Assembly (NCBI GenBank): GCA_940746715.1
Contig: CALNWN010000006.1
Coordinates: 62,001-126,000 of the forward strand
Length of the DNA: 64,000 nucleotides
Reading direction: 5' to 3'
Origin: an uncultured Paraburkholderia sp.
GTDB lineage: Bacteria; Pseudomonadota; Gammaproteobacteria; Burkholderiales; Burkholderiaceae
Positions 28,067 through 38,334 of this stretch are shown here, piece after piece. The notes beneath the pieces are model-generated. The model was given only the letters and a program-made list of their open reading frames with translations. It had not been told where the DNA came from and made no database searches. How positions within the stretch are numbered: the first letter of the stretch is position 1; each line of letters opens with the position of its first letter. Made by a program: the position numbers and the translations under genes.

Positions 28067-28351
28067 ATGTCTTCCATTTCCGTGAACGACCTTTCGCTCA
28101 ACCTCGCGCTCGACCGCAAAGCCATGGCGGCAATTCGCGGCGGCGGAGCGCCCTGGGTGTATGGCTGGATTCAACCTTATGTGCGGGAAACGCCGAGCAT
28201 TGGGCCGGTCGTGAACCTGTACGAGGTCTCGAACAACTTCTATGCTAACCAGATGATCAACCAGTTCCAGTCGGTCGACGTGCGCAATACCGGCGCAAAC
28301 TCGAACATCAGTGTCTCCCCTGACGCACGCAGCCGAAACGATAAGGTGTAG
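28067..28351 (+). CDS. Small leader-bearing protein 1, candidate secreted peptide (94 aa)
   Basis: MSSISV then DLSLNLALDRKAMAAIRG, followed by GGAPWVYGWIQPYVRETP and a polar, Asn/Ser-rich C-terminus (NTGANSNISVSPDARS). The first 26 residues look like a double-glycine-type leader: amphipathic, with hydrophobic residues spaced before a Gly pair. An almost identical leader occurs in the second 94-residue protein at 40302, and both genes have sigma-54 promoters and flank an ABC-HlyD-TolC exporter. GGAG precedes the ATG. The stop is six bases before the PP2C start, so the two are co-transcribed. I know no family for it; an antimicrobial, signalling or surface role are all possible. Confidence 0.78.
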   Translation: MSSISVNDLSLNLALDRKAMAAIRGGGAPWVYGWIQPYVRETPSIGPVVNLYEVSNNFYANQMINQFQSVDVRNTGANSNISVSPDARSRNDKV

Positions 28352-28356
28352 CCGTT

Positions 28357-29126
28357 GTGATTTGCGCGAGCCAATTTCGATGGACGTCGTCGTCGCGTTC
28401 CGACGCGGGATGCGTGTGCAAAATCAATGAGGACGCGTGCCTCGACGAGGCCGACCTCGGGCGCTGGGCCGTCGCGGACGGCATGGGCGCGCATGCGGTC
28501 GGCGATCTCGCGAGCCGCCTCGTTATTGACGCTCTCAAGCGGCTCGCCCCCCTGTCAGCATGAAAGCGTTCATCGCGGACGCACGCGCCCATTTGCAGGT
28601 AGCCAATCGTCAGTTGAGAGAGGAAGCCGCACGCCGCCAGGTGCAGCGCATTGGCAGCACGGTCGTCGTGCTGCTCGCGTGCGACCGTTTTTGCGGCTAT
28701 GTGTGGGCCGGCGACAGCCGCCTCTATCTGGTTCGCGACGGACAACTGCGCCAGCTCACGCGCGATCACAGTCAGGTGGAGGCACTCAAGTCGCTCGGTG
28801 TCCTTACCGACGAAGAAGCGCGCCATCATCCGGCGCAACATATAATCACGCGCGCTGTCGGCGCGACGGACCTGCTCGAACTCGACGACGATGCGATCGA
28901 GGTCGCGGACGGCGACATCTTCCTGCTTTGCAGCGACGGCCTGAGCAACGAAGTCGGCGAAGACGACATGTTAGCCGTGCTGAGCACCGCCGCGCACGGC
29001 AACGCGCCCGATCAACTGGTCAGCCTCGCGCTCGAACGAGGCGGCCGCGACAACATCATCGCGGTCGTGGTGCGCGCCGAAGATCCTTATGCCGCCGACA
29101 AAACGCTATTGAATCCCTCGCCATGA
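28357..29126 (+). CDS. PP2C-type Ser/Thr protein phosphatase, one frame break
   Basis: GTG start six bases after the small-protein stop. Metal-binding motifs are SDAGCVCKINEDACL, VADGMGAHAVGD, LLCSDGLSNEV and GGRDNIIAVVV, the four blocks of bacterial PP2C enzymes. The frame breaks in a run of six C (28547-28552); one more C gives LAPPVSMKAFIADARAHLQ and restores about 256 residues. It should remove phosphate from Ser/Thr residues. With the double-FHA protein (35500-38062) and the kinase (43933-46106) it makes a phosphorylation circuit like PpkA-PppA-Fha of type VI secretion, here next to a type I exporter. Confidence 0.9.
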
Positions 29127-29175
29127 CGCGCGAGACATGACATTGGGCTGCTGCCGTCGTTAACGGAAATGGCCG

Positions 29176-30537
29176 TCATGCGTCATTGTCATCTTCGTCC
29201 GGCTCTGCTGAGCCGTTTCTGCTCGGTGCGGCGAGGTTGCGATTGCGAAAGTCCTTCGAATGAAGCCCGTGTTTTTTCAGCAGCATTTGCAGATGCGAGC
29301 GGTTCATGTCGATACGCCGCGCCAATTCCGCCACCGTGCCGTTCACTTCCCGCAGCCCGCGTTCGAGAAAGGCTTTCTCCGCATCGTCGCTCGCGGCGCG
29401 TTTTGCATCGCTGAGCGACATCAGATTCGCCACGCTGATCGGCTGCTGGCCCGTGCCGTTGGCGAGGCCTTGCAAGGCCGCCGCCGAGCCGGGCGCAGCG
29501 GGCCGCATGTCGGTCGGCAAGTGGTCGATGTCCGCCATATCGCCCGCGAGGCACGAGATACGGTACATCACATTGCGCAGCTCGCGAATATTGCCTAGAT
29601 ACGCGTAGTTGAGCAGAAAGTCCCGTAAACGCGGGGTCAATCTCACCGGCCTGCGCTTCAGCGTGCCGGCCGCTTCATCGCCGAACCATGCAATCAGCAG
29701 CGGAATTTCGTCGCGGCGTTCGCGCAGCGGCGGCAGCGTGACGTGAATCACACTCAGCCGGTAGAAAAGATCCTCGCGGAACTTGCCCTCCTCGCTGAGC
29801 TTGCGCAAGTTCCGATTCGTGGCCGCGACAATGCGCGTATCCACCGCAATGGTTTCGTCCGAGCCCACGCGTTGAATCTCGTGCGCTTCCAACACGCGCA
29901 GCAATTTGACCTGACCCGCGAGCGGCAACTCGCCGATTTCATCGAGAAAAATCGTACCTGTATGCGCGCTTTCGAATTTGCCCTTGCGGTCGTTTGCCGC
30001 GCCCGTAAACGCGCCCTTGCGATGACCGAAGAGTTCGGACTCCAGCAGGTTGTCCGGAATCGCGCCGCAATTTACGGAGATAAACGGCTTGTCCGAGCGC
30101 GAGCCGTTCGCATGAATGACCTTCGCCATGAGTTCCTTGCCGGTACCGCTCTCACCGTCGATCAGAACCGGCAAGTCGGTCGGCGCCGCCTTCTCCGCAA
30201 TTTCAAGCGATTCGAGCAGGCGCGGATTGTCGCCGAACGTCCCTTCGAAAATGAAGCTGCGCTCCAGCAGAGCCTGTCTGCGCGCACCGCGCGACTGCTC
30301 GGCGCGCTGTTCCGGCTCCGCCGCCACCGCGGCTTGCACGAAGCGCTCCTTGTGCGATAGCTGCATGACTTCGTCGCGCAGCGAGGTGGCCTGCCTCAGC
30401 AGTTTGTCAATGTCGGTACGTTCCAGCCGCGACGACCAGCGCAGCGTCGAGCGCAAAATCTCGATACGCTCGATCAAACCCGCATAGGAAATCGCCGGAC
30501 TGATGTCTTCAATCTGGTCGAGTATCTTCATCATCAC
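29176..30537 (-). CDS. Sigma-54-dependent transcriptional activator (Fis-type HTH)
   Basis: An intact 453-residue protein. The AAA+ core has Walker [16 protein letters not shown], the sigma-54 contact loop [16 protein letters not shown] and Walker [13 protein letters not shown]; the C-terminus has a Fis-like helix-turn-helix ([20 protein letters not shown]). The N-terminal 115 residues are not a receiver or GAF domain but a helical region rich in charged residues, so the input is unknown; direct phosphorylation or protein contact is possible. It overlaps the ABC exporter stop by an ATGA, so it is translationally coupled. It is the natural activator for the two sigma-54 promoters at 27989 and 40376. 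Confidence 0.95.
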   Translation of the reverse strand: MMMKILDQIEDISPAISYAGLIERIEILRSTLRWSSRLERTDIDKLLRQATSLRDEVMQLSHKERFVQAAVAAEPEQRAEQSRGARRQALLERSFIFEGTFGDNPRLLESLEIAEKAAPTDLPVLIDGESGTGKELMAKVIHANGSRSDKPFISVNCGAIPDNLLESELFGHRKGAFTGAANDRKGKFESAHTGTIFLDEIGELPLAGQVKLLRVLEAHEIQRVGSDETIAVDTRIVAATNRNLRKLSEEGKFREDLFYRLSVIHVTLPPLRERRDEIPLLIAWFGDEAAGTLKRRPVRLTPRLRDFLLNYAYLGNIRELRNVMYRISCLAGDMADIDHLPTDMRPAAPGSAAALQGLANGTGQQPISVANLMSLSDAKRAASDDAEKAFLERGLREVNGTVAELARRIDMNRSHLQMLLKKHGLHSKDFRNRNLAAPSRNGSAEPDEDDNDA

Positions 30538-33316
30538 GCACTCAGTTGTTTCTGCACCAGTTGGTAGTACATGCCACCGCGCTGAAGCAGTTCTTCGTGA
30601 CGGCCCTGTTCGACAATCGCGCCTTCATACAGCACAAGAATCTTGTCCGCACGCATGATGGTACTCAGCCGGTGCGCGATGATCACCGCCGTGCGCCCTT
30701 TCAATATGTCGTGCATATGGCCGAGGATGTTGCTTTCCGATTGCGAATCCAGCGCGGACGTCGCTTCGTCGAATACGAGCAGACGCGGATCGTGATACAG
30801 CGCCCGCGCAATGCAGAGCCGCTGGATCTGGCCGCCCGACAAACCGATTCCGCGCTCGCCGACAATCTGCTCATAACCGAGCGGCATTTTGCTGATGAAC
30901 GCGTGCGCGTCGGCCATCTTTCCACTTCCTCTATACGTCGGCGGTCCGGCGCGTCGTCGCCGCTGGCGATGTTCTCGGCAATCGTGCCGGAGAACAGCAG
31001 ATTGCTTTGCATCACGTAGCCGATTTGCGCGCGGTAATAAGCTTTGTCGACCACGCTGAGGTCATAACCGTCGATCGACATTTTCCCTTCGCTCGGTGCA
31101 TAAAAGCCGACCAGCAGCTTCGCGAGCGTCGTCTTGCCCGAGCCGCTGCGCCCGACAATCGCCACCAGTTCGCCGGGCTTGATGTCGAAGCTGATGTTTT
31201 CAAGCACATAAGCGGAATCGTTGTCGCCATAACGGAAGTAGACACCGCTCAGGCTGATTTCGCCTTGCAGCTCCGGCAACATCACACGTGACGGCAGATC
31301 TTCAGGTTTCTGTTCAGGCTCGATGTCGAGCACATCGCCGAGACGTTCCATTGCCACGCCAGCGTCGTTCAGCATGCTCCACAAACCGACAAGCCCCATC
31401 AGTGGACCAAGCACGCTGCCCATGAATGCGTTGAAGGCGATCAACTGACCAATCGTCATCTCGCGCGCGAGTACGAGATTAGCGCCGACCCACAGAATCG
31501 CAATCGTAGTCGCTGCATTCAGCAACTGACTGCCGAGCCCGACGAGAATGTTGAAAGCGTGTGCGCGGTACTGCACTTCCAGTGCTTTTGCGTATTTCTT
31601 TTCCCAGCGCAAACGCACGGGCCGCTCGATGCCCATGCCTTTGACGGTTTCTACTCCTGCGAGCGCTTCCATGAGGAAGGACTTCGATTCCGTCGACGCA
31701 GTGAATACCTCTCGCGCGTAGTTCTTGATCTTCGGCGTGGCCAGCGCAGTCAGCGCCATGATAGGAATGACAAATCCGATCAGTACCAGTGTCATCTTCA
31801 CGTTGTATACGAACACGATCGTGAAGTAGATAAACACCATGAGCAGATTCAATGCTGTTGTCACGGTGGATTCGGTGAGAAACGCGCGAATGGTCTGGTT
31901 CTCCTGAAAGCGCGCGAAAATGTCGCCGGTTTTGCGCTTTGCGAAGAACGAGAACGGTAGCGACAACGTGTGCTTGAAGAACTGCGACATCATCGCGAAG
32001 TCCATGTTGTGCACCATGAAATTCGCCAGATAAGCGCGTATCGACGCCATCAGCTGCGAGAACACATTGGCAATAATGAGCCCGCCTATCAGCAGATGCA
32101 GGAGGCTCACGTTCTGATGCACGATCACACCGTCGAGAATGTTCTGGATGATGAGCGGCGGAATCACGCCCAGCACCTGAATCACGAATGTCGCGAGAAA
32201 CAGATGCCCGAGAATCTTTCTGTAGGGCTTCAGGTAGCCGACAAAACGTATCCACGGCGAACGCGCCGCCGACATTTGCACCAGATGCGGTCCGCCAGTA
32301 AACAGCAGGCACGTGCCGCTCCAGCCGCGTTCGAAGTCTTCGACTGTCAACTTGCGAAAGCCGAGTGCCGAATCGGCAAGCCACACGTACTCGCTGGACA
32401 GGCCGTACACCACGACTTCCGTTTGCTCGACGAGCGGGAAGCGCCGGATGACTTTTTCGCCGAACTCGGGCTTGCTCTGCAGATCAAGCATGAGCGGCAA
32501 CTTGCGGCGTTGCTCGAGCCGCTTTTGCCGCTGCAATTCGCGGTCGCCGTAACGAATGCGCTCGTCCAGTACTTCGCGCAGTTTCGGATTGCGCTCGAGG
32601 ATGAAATGCACGGTCCGCTCGGGAATGACGAGAAGCCGCGTATCTGTCGACGCAATCGCACAAGCCATCTGCTCCTGCCGCATCAAACACGCCTTCTCGC
32701 CAAATATCTCGCCTTCGCCTAATGTGGCGAGCGTATAGTCGCGCCCTTCCTCATGTCGAACGATCCGCACTTCGCCCTGGCGCACCACGTATAAGCGCCG
32801 GTCGTCGCGCGCGTCCTGCTTGAGAATTTCCTTGCCCGCGGCCACGCGCTTAACGCCGACGCTGCGCACATACTCTTCGAGTTCTGCCTTGTTCAGTTTG
32901 TCGCGCAAATCGAAGAGTTGCGCGACAAAGGCAAGCGCCGCCTGATTGCCCGTGATCACCGGCTCAATCGCGGCACGCGGAATGAACAGCAGTTCGGTTT
33001 TCGCGGATGCCCGTACCGACGCTTCATGCACATACGTGCGGAGCATGGCAATGTCGGCGAAGATTTCGCCCGACTTGCGCACGCCCATGCTCGTCTCCTT
33101 GCCATGCTCCTCGACAAAGATCCGGACCGAGCCCGAGCGAACTATGTACAGACCATCGGCTGTCTCGCCCGCGGAACACACGGTTTCGCCGAACGAGTAG
33201 TAACGCGCTTGCGCATATTCCACTAGACGCTCGATCTCGTCGCGCGAGAAGGGCGACAGTATCTCCACCGAAGCAAGGAATTCGGCGGCGGAAGGCGCGG
33301 TCTGGGGTGCATCCAT
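30534..33316 (-). CDS. Type I secretion ABC exporter with two cNMP-binding-like domains, one frame break
   Basis: About 1000 residues joined (break near 30930). Residues about 15-130 and 150-265 are cyclic-nucleotide-binding-like domains ([40 protein letters not shown]). Residues about 275-345 ([20 protein letters not shown] then [16 protein letters not shown]) match only the C-terminal half of a C39 peptidase-like domain, without the catalytic Cys segment. A six-helix membrane domain (about 355-640) and nucleotide-binding domain follow: Walker [13 protein letters not shown], signature [16 protein letters not shown], Walker [19 protein letters not shown]. It should export the leader-bearing proteins with HlyD and the TolC-like lipoprotein. 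The cNMP-like folds suggest gating by a nucleotide or protein. Confidence 0.93.
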
Positions 33317-33358
33317 AAGCGTGCTTGCCTCGGTTTTGCTTCTGATGGTGACGCCCGG

Positions 33359-34111
33359 TCAGCGCGCTTCGATCACATGCTCCTGCGCCCGCGCGATCAA
33401 CCAGCTTTCGCGCAGCAGCCGCCGGACTTCGGCGGCCACGTCGGTATCGAGCATAGCCGGATATTTGGCAGTCACCGCAAAGATCTCGAAACACGAGCGA
33501 TCCGCCGACGGGAACGGCCCGAGCAGATCGCCCACCGCGGCATTGAAAATCTTCGCCTCGATGTCGGGCTTCAACGAACCGCGCAGCACCTTGCCGATCA
33601 CACCGCCCGCTTCGCGCGTATCGGCAATGGAATGTTCGCGTGCCATGTCGGCGAAACTGTCCGGATCGTCGTGCAGATACGAGATCATTTCCTTCGCCTT
33701 GCCCTCGCTGTCCAGCACGATATGACTCACCTCGATTGCATCGAACTTCGGTGAATTCAGCGCGAAGTATTCTCTGACCGCCGCGTCGTTGCCGACCTCG
33801 TCGAGCATCTTCTCCTGATAGAGGCCGTCTGTAATGAATGCCTCGAATTCGTCGAGGCTCACGTTGAGCACGTCGAGGTACTGGTTCATATCGGTCGCGC
33901 GATGCAGTCCCCGCACGCGGCGAAATTGATCGGCGCGCTCCTGGATTTCGTCGGCGGTGACGACAATGCCCTGCTTCTTCGCCGCATGCACGGTCAGCTT
34001 GTCACGCACGATCTGCTCGATCAAGCTTTCGAACTGCCCAGTCAGTTTCAGAAGACGAATGAACTCACCCACATCCACGACTTCATCGTCGATTCGCACT
34101 ATCGCGGTCAT
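33359..34111 (-). CDS. PpiC/SurA-like peptidyl-prolyl isomerase family protein
   Basis: An intact 250-residue protein. The N-terminal helical part (ESLIEQIVRDKLTVHAAKKQ; VTADEIQERADQFRRVRGLH) resembles SurA N-domains, and the second half has the parvulin-type VSHIVLDSEGKAKEMISYL, DPDSFADMAREHSIADTREA and GGVIGKVLRGSLKPDIEAKI. There is no signal peptide, so it would act in the cytoplasm, unlike SurA. Isomerases of this kind accompany some peptide-exporting type I systems and may hold the substrate unfolded. It sits between the HlyD and ABC exporter genes on one transcript. Confidence 0.78.
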   Translation of the reverse strand: MTAIVRIDDEVVDVGEFIRLLKLTGQFESLIEQIVRDKLTVHAAKKQGIVVTADEIQERADQFRRVRGLHRATDMNQYLDVLNVSLDEFEAFITDGLYQEKMLDEVGNDAAVREYFALNSPKFDAIEVSHIVLDSEGKAKEMISYLHDDPDSFADMAREHSIADTREAGGVIGKVLRGSLKPDIEAKIFNAAVGDLLGPFPSADRSCFEIFAVTAKYPAMLDTDVAAEVRRLLRESWLIARAQEHVIEAR

Positions 34112-34148
34112 GTTGTCCGCTCCTTTAATTAGTGGGTGATCCGCACAG

Positions 34149-35537
34149 TCAACCTGCCACCTGTCTGAACGGATCGAGGCCCAGGTCGATCAGCCGCCGC
34201 TCCCGCACCACGATTTCCGCGCTGGCAGTCATGCCGTAACGCAACGGATAGCGGGTACCGGCGATCTCGTAGTAGTTCTTCTCCAGTGTGACGCGGTCCT
34301 CGTAGACGGGCTGCTTGTCCTGCAGCGAGGGCTTGGTGGCCGGAGAAATGTAGGCGAGCGTGCCGCTGATCAATCCGTAGCGCTGATACGGAAACGCGTT
34401 GAACTTCAGCTTGACGGGCAGTCCCTCGTGCAGAAATGCGCGATCATGCTCGGCGATTTCGATCTTCAGTACCGGCTTCGCGTCTTTAGGCACAATGCCG
34501 CCAAGTGGTGAATTCGCCTGGATCTTGTCGCCTCGCTGGGTGGACGTGACATCGGTGATCACACCGGAAACCGGCGCGAGAATCAGCAGAAAATTGTCCT
34601 TGTCGATGTTCTCGAAACGGATTCGCGCGGCGGCTTCGGATACGAGCCGTGCGCTTTGAAGTTGCAGCCGCACCTTGTCTTCGGCGTCGGTGATGTCGCG
34701 CACTGCGGCGTCGTATTGCAGCTGCAGATCGGTGGTTTGCTGGCCGCTCGTTTCCAGCTCCGCATTCGCTTTCGCGTACTCGTGGCTCAAACGGAAGTCC
34801 AGTTCCGCGAGTTTCGACTGTGCGACGCGGTACGCGTTGTCTGCTTCCAGCGCCGCCGTTCGTTTCTGCTCCACCTGCAATTGCGCAATGCCGCCGCCAC
34901 CTGGCTGCGCAAATAGCTGCGAATAGTGGTCCAGTTCCTGATGTGCGGCCTCGCGCACACGCCGCGCGTTGTCGAGCACACTGCGTGCTTCGTCGAGTTC
35001 GGCCTTCTGCCCTTCGGCGAGCTTGGTCGTGCCTTCGGAAACACGGTTTTCGTGCAGACGGGCCTCCACTTCCATTTGCGCCTTTAATGCAGCGGCTTTT
35101 CGCTCCATCAACGCTTTCTTCTGCGGGAACTGCTTCGAGTCGCGCTCGGCATCCTCGAGTTTCAGTTGCGCTTGCAACGCATTGCTCGCGGCCTCTATCG
35201 CGCCGCGCGCATTCAATCGCGCGAGTATGTCTCCTTTCGACACGGGCTGTCCTTCCGCGATATAGAGGTCGGCCAGCTCGCCGTCGATAGGTGCGTAGAT
35301 GCGGCGCACTTCCGATTCGGGCGACAGCGTGCCCTGCGCGGTGACGATCACATCGGCGCGCCCGACGAACGACCACAGCAAGCCGGCCACGACGAGCGCG
35401 ACCATGGTCCAGATCAGCGCACGCGCGATCCGCACCGGCTCGGCGGTGAGTATCGCGATGCCTTCCACGCTGTGGTCCTCCAGCGCTTCCGCCAGCGGCC
35501 TAGGGTGACTGTCGCGTTTCACTCTGCTCGCCTCCAA
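34149..35537 (-). CDS. HlyD-family periplasmic adaptor of the type I exporter
   Basis: An intact 462-residue protein: short cytoplasmic N-terminus, one membrane helix (ALIWTMVALVVAGLLWSFVG), lipoyl half motif (IYAPIDGELADLYIAEGQPV), a long coiled coil (residues about 115-285), the second lipoyl half (LAPVSGVITDVTSTQRGDKI) and a beta-barrel part ending RERRLIDLGLDPFRQVAG. It links the inner-membrane ABC exporter to the outer-membrane channel. Its start overlaps the end of the FHA gene by 38 bases, so the operon is tightly packed. Confidence 0.93.
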   Translation of the reverse strand: MEASRVKRDSHPRPLAEALEDHSVEGIAILTAEPVRIARALIWTMVALVVAGLLWSFVGRADVIVTAQGTLSPESEVRRIYAPIDGELADLYIAEGQPVSKGDILARLNARGAIEAASNALQAQLKLEDAERDSKQFPQKKALMERKAAALKAQMEVEARLHENRVSEGTTKLAEGQKAELDEARSVLDNARRVREAAHQELDHYSQLFAQPGGGGIAQLQVEQKRTAALEADNAYRVAQSKLAELDFRLSHEYAKANAELETSGQQTTDLQLQYDAAVRDITDAEDKVRLQLQSARLVSEAAARIRFENIDKDNFLLILAPVSGVITDVTSTQRGDKIQANSPLGGIVPKDAKPVLKIEIAEHDRAFLHEGLPVKLKFNAFPYQRYGLISGTLAYISPATKPSLQDKQPVYEDRVTLEKNYYEIAGTRYPLRYGMTASAEIVVRERRLIDLGLDPFRQVAG

Positions 35538-38062
35538 TCAACGCCAGCTTCGCCCTCAGAAGCGAGGGGCCCAGCACCATTCGCAATTCGGTCAGGGAGC
35601 GCCGCTGCAACGTCGTCTCCGCTTCGATATCCGCGAGCAGGCGGTCGAAATCCGCGGGATGGTCCGCTTTCAGTTGCGAATAGATGCGCATACCTTGCTG
35701 CGCAGCCGTCTGTGCATCGGATAGGAGCCGCGCCTCATTGCGAAAACCCGGTGAAATGCCCGCCTCCAGACGCTGCGTGCCGCCAATCGGCCCGCTCGCG
35801 CGATACTGCTTCCACAGGCTTTGCGCACGCGTCAGCGCTTTATCATGCAGCGCGGCGACGTCTTTCTGGATGGATTGTGCGAACCAGACGTCCGTTGAAG
35901 GATCGAGGCTCGCGTAAAAGGACAGCAGACGCTGGTCGTAATCCTTGCCGCCGCGCGTTTTCTGCAGGTCGTTGTATTGATCGAGAAGCGCTTTCTTGTG
36001 GGTCGCTTCGGCAGCCAGCACATCGGACCATGGGCCGGCAGGCATCGACTGCAATGCGGCGAGCGCCTGCTGCGTATCACCGCGTTGCCATGCTGCTGTT
36101 ACGGCGTCGTGCCGCTGGACCACGTCGGCGGAAGGCAGACGCGTCGCCGTAAGTTGCGCATATTGCGCCTGAAACGGCGGCGTGCTGAAACGCGCAGTCT
36201 TCATGAGCGCGAGCAACGTGCTCAACTGACGGCCGAGCGCCGCTTCCAGCACGGCACTGTATTGGCGCAGATCGTCGCGCACGCGGTCAAGGCCGGCGAG
36301 CCGCGGATAGCGTTGCGCGTAATCGTCGAGTACGGATGGCAGCGCCGCGGGCTTGTCACGCGCCAGCTCGGTGCGGATCGTGCCATCCAGGCGTTCGATC
36401 GCGGCAAGGTAAACCGAATCGTCGCTTTCCAGCTTGCGCAGATGACTCATCGCTTGCGCGTAAGGCTCCGTAAATACGGGCACATACGACGCGATTCTGT
36501 CGAGCGCGCGCTGGTGGCTCTTCGGGTCGTCCTTCCAGCGCTGCAGCAAACCGTCGATCGCGGGTTCGTCGTGATAGATGCGAATCGGCGCCTCCACACC
36601 GCCGCGCCCGGCGACGAAGCGCTCGAGATCGTACCCACTGCAGCTCGCCGAGCAGGGACGCTGTGTCCGCATTGTTCGCGGTCGACGACTTCATGTCCGC
36701 AAGCAGCGCATCCGCTTCCTGGAATTGGGCCTTCTGCAGCGCATTGAGCCAGCCGGGCAGCTTCGCCTTGAGCAGCGCTTCGCTGGCGAGCGCGCTGACT
36801 CTCGTGTCCGTGGGATGACTCGCCAGATAGCTCTTCGCGGACTGCACCGCGCTCGTATAGTCGCCGCTCGCCAGCAGATTCTTCAGCTCGCGCTCGGACG
36901 AGCCGCGCATGTAAAGCGTCAACGCGACGGCGGCTATGAGCACGACACCTGTGCCGCCCCACGCCGCGATGCGCCACAGGCTCGCGCGGTCGTCGCCGGC
37001 AAATGCCTTGCCCAGTTCCCTCGCCACGAGCCGCCAGCGTTGCGGCTTGCGTCTCGTTGCGCCGGCAACGCGGCCCGCACTCGAGCCGTTAGCGGCACTC
37101 TCCGCGGCGGGGCCGCCATTCGCGATTTTGGCCGCGCCGACCGCCGCTGCGCCGCCCGACGGCCCGCGTTTTGCCTGTACGGGCGCCGCGTGCGCGGCCT
37201 CGTTGATTTCGTCCTCGCGCTGCCGCGCCGGATCGACGCAGAAAATGTCGAGGAACGGATTCGCCGCGCCGACGAACGTCGTCTTGTCGGCGTCGGCGGC
37301 CTGGTCGGCGGCGGGATCGAGGAGCAGTTGCGTCACGGTCGGTTCGACCTCAGGCGGTGTATGCAACGTCACCCTGTAGACGAAGTGGTCTCCGCCAAAT
37401 GCAACGACGCGCCATCTGCAAGCGGCAGCGCGGATTCGTCAAGCCGCTTTCCGCCGACGAATGTGCCGTTCGTGCTGCCGAGGTCTTCCACGTAAAGCTG
37501 CTCGCCCTTCAGATAGATGTGCGCATGCCGGCGCGAAATGTAGTTGACCTGATGCGGGTAGCGGTCCTTGTAGCGCGAGAAGACTTCGTCCGCCTTGCTG
37601 ACCAGAAATGGAAAGGCCTGTACTTCAATAGGCTGAAGCCCGAGATCGTCTCGCTGCGGCACGAGCAGCAGGCGAGGCGCGCATGTTGCGCTGCTGCCCG
37701 CAACAATGCGAGCGCGCGGCTCGATACTCACGCGATAACACAGGTCGCCGCCAAAGCACAGTTCGTCGCCCGCACGCACGCGGGCCGGGGTCTGCCGCAC
37801 CGGGATGCCGTTGACCGTGGTGCCGTTCTTGCTGCCCAGGTCCGCGACATAAGCCGCGCCATGTTCGATAAAGACGCGCGATGCGCTCGGCGGGGTAATC
37901 GTTGAACGGCGCTTCGCTGCGGCCAATGTCAAACAGACTGTCGACAATGCGGATCGCGTCCAGCGCCGGGCGCTGCCCGGACGCAACGGGAGCAAGCAGC
38001 ACGTCGAAAGCGGTTTCGACTGTCGCACGCGTCTCAGCAATCGATGTTTCGCCGTCGGCCAT
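35500..38062 (-). CDS. Double-FHA-domain membrane protein, three frame breaks
   Basis: Starts MADGETSIAETRATVETAFD. FHA domain 1 reads IVDSLFDIGRSEAPFNDYP ... VADLGSKNGTTVNGIPV; FHA domain 2 reads YISRRHAHIYLKGEQLYVED then LGSTNGTFVGGKRL. A Pro/Ala-rich linker, one membrane helix (GGTGVVLIAAVALTLYMRGS) and a large helical repeat-like C-terminal region (NLLASGDYTSAVQSAKSYL...) follow. Breaks near 37890, 37408 and 36645; the middle one is repaired by reading FGGDHFVYRVTLHTPPEV, which joins what otherwise looks like two genes. Joined, about 853 residues. FHA domains bind phosphothreonine, so this is the probable reader of the Ser/Thr kinase signal at the inner membrane, with a periplasmic part that could touch the exporter. 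Confidence 0.85.
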
Positions 38063-38211
38063 TTTATCCGGATCACTAATCGTTTACCCGCTGCGGCGGG
38101 AGCGCAACGGACTCAGCACGAAGGACGACGGCGAAAAGACCTTGTTTTAAGGAGCGGTCGTAAACACGGCTCCTCAAAGATTGTAAGTCACGCATGGCGA
38201 GTGTCAATTGC

Positions 38212-38233
38212 CAGTCGTCGGTCAGTCGTCGGT
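38212..38233. repeat. 11-base tandem direct repeat
   Basis: CAGTCGTCGGT occurs twice head to tail in the 272-base gap between the FHA and TolC-like genes. Two adjacent copies could be a binding site for a regulator or a slipped-strand duplication. The gap also holds a small inverted repeat (AGGAGC near 38152, GCTCCT near 38169) and no gene. Confidence 0.5.
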
Positions 38234-38334
38234 TAGAGAGCCGCCCGGCGTGTTGCCCGAAGCCCACAAGAGACCTCGTGTGCGCGGCATGCCGGATTAG
38301 CTCAATGTTCCTTTACTTATGCATGGCTTCTGCA

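Noticed and set aside
30534-33316. Active C39 leader peptidase in the exporter
   Set aside because: Only the C-terminal half-domain pattern is seen; the catalytic Cys segment is absent, so cleavage by this protein is not claimed.
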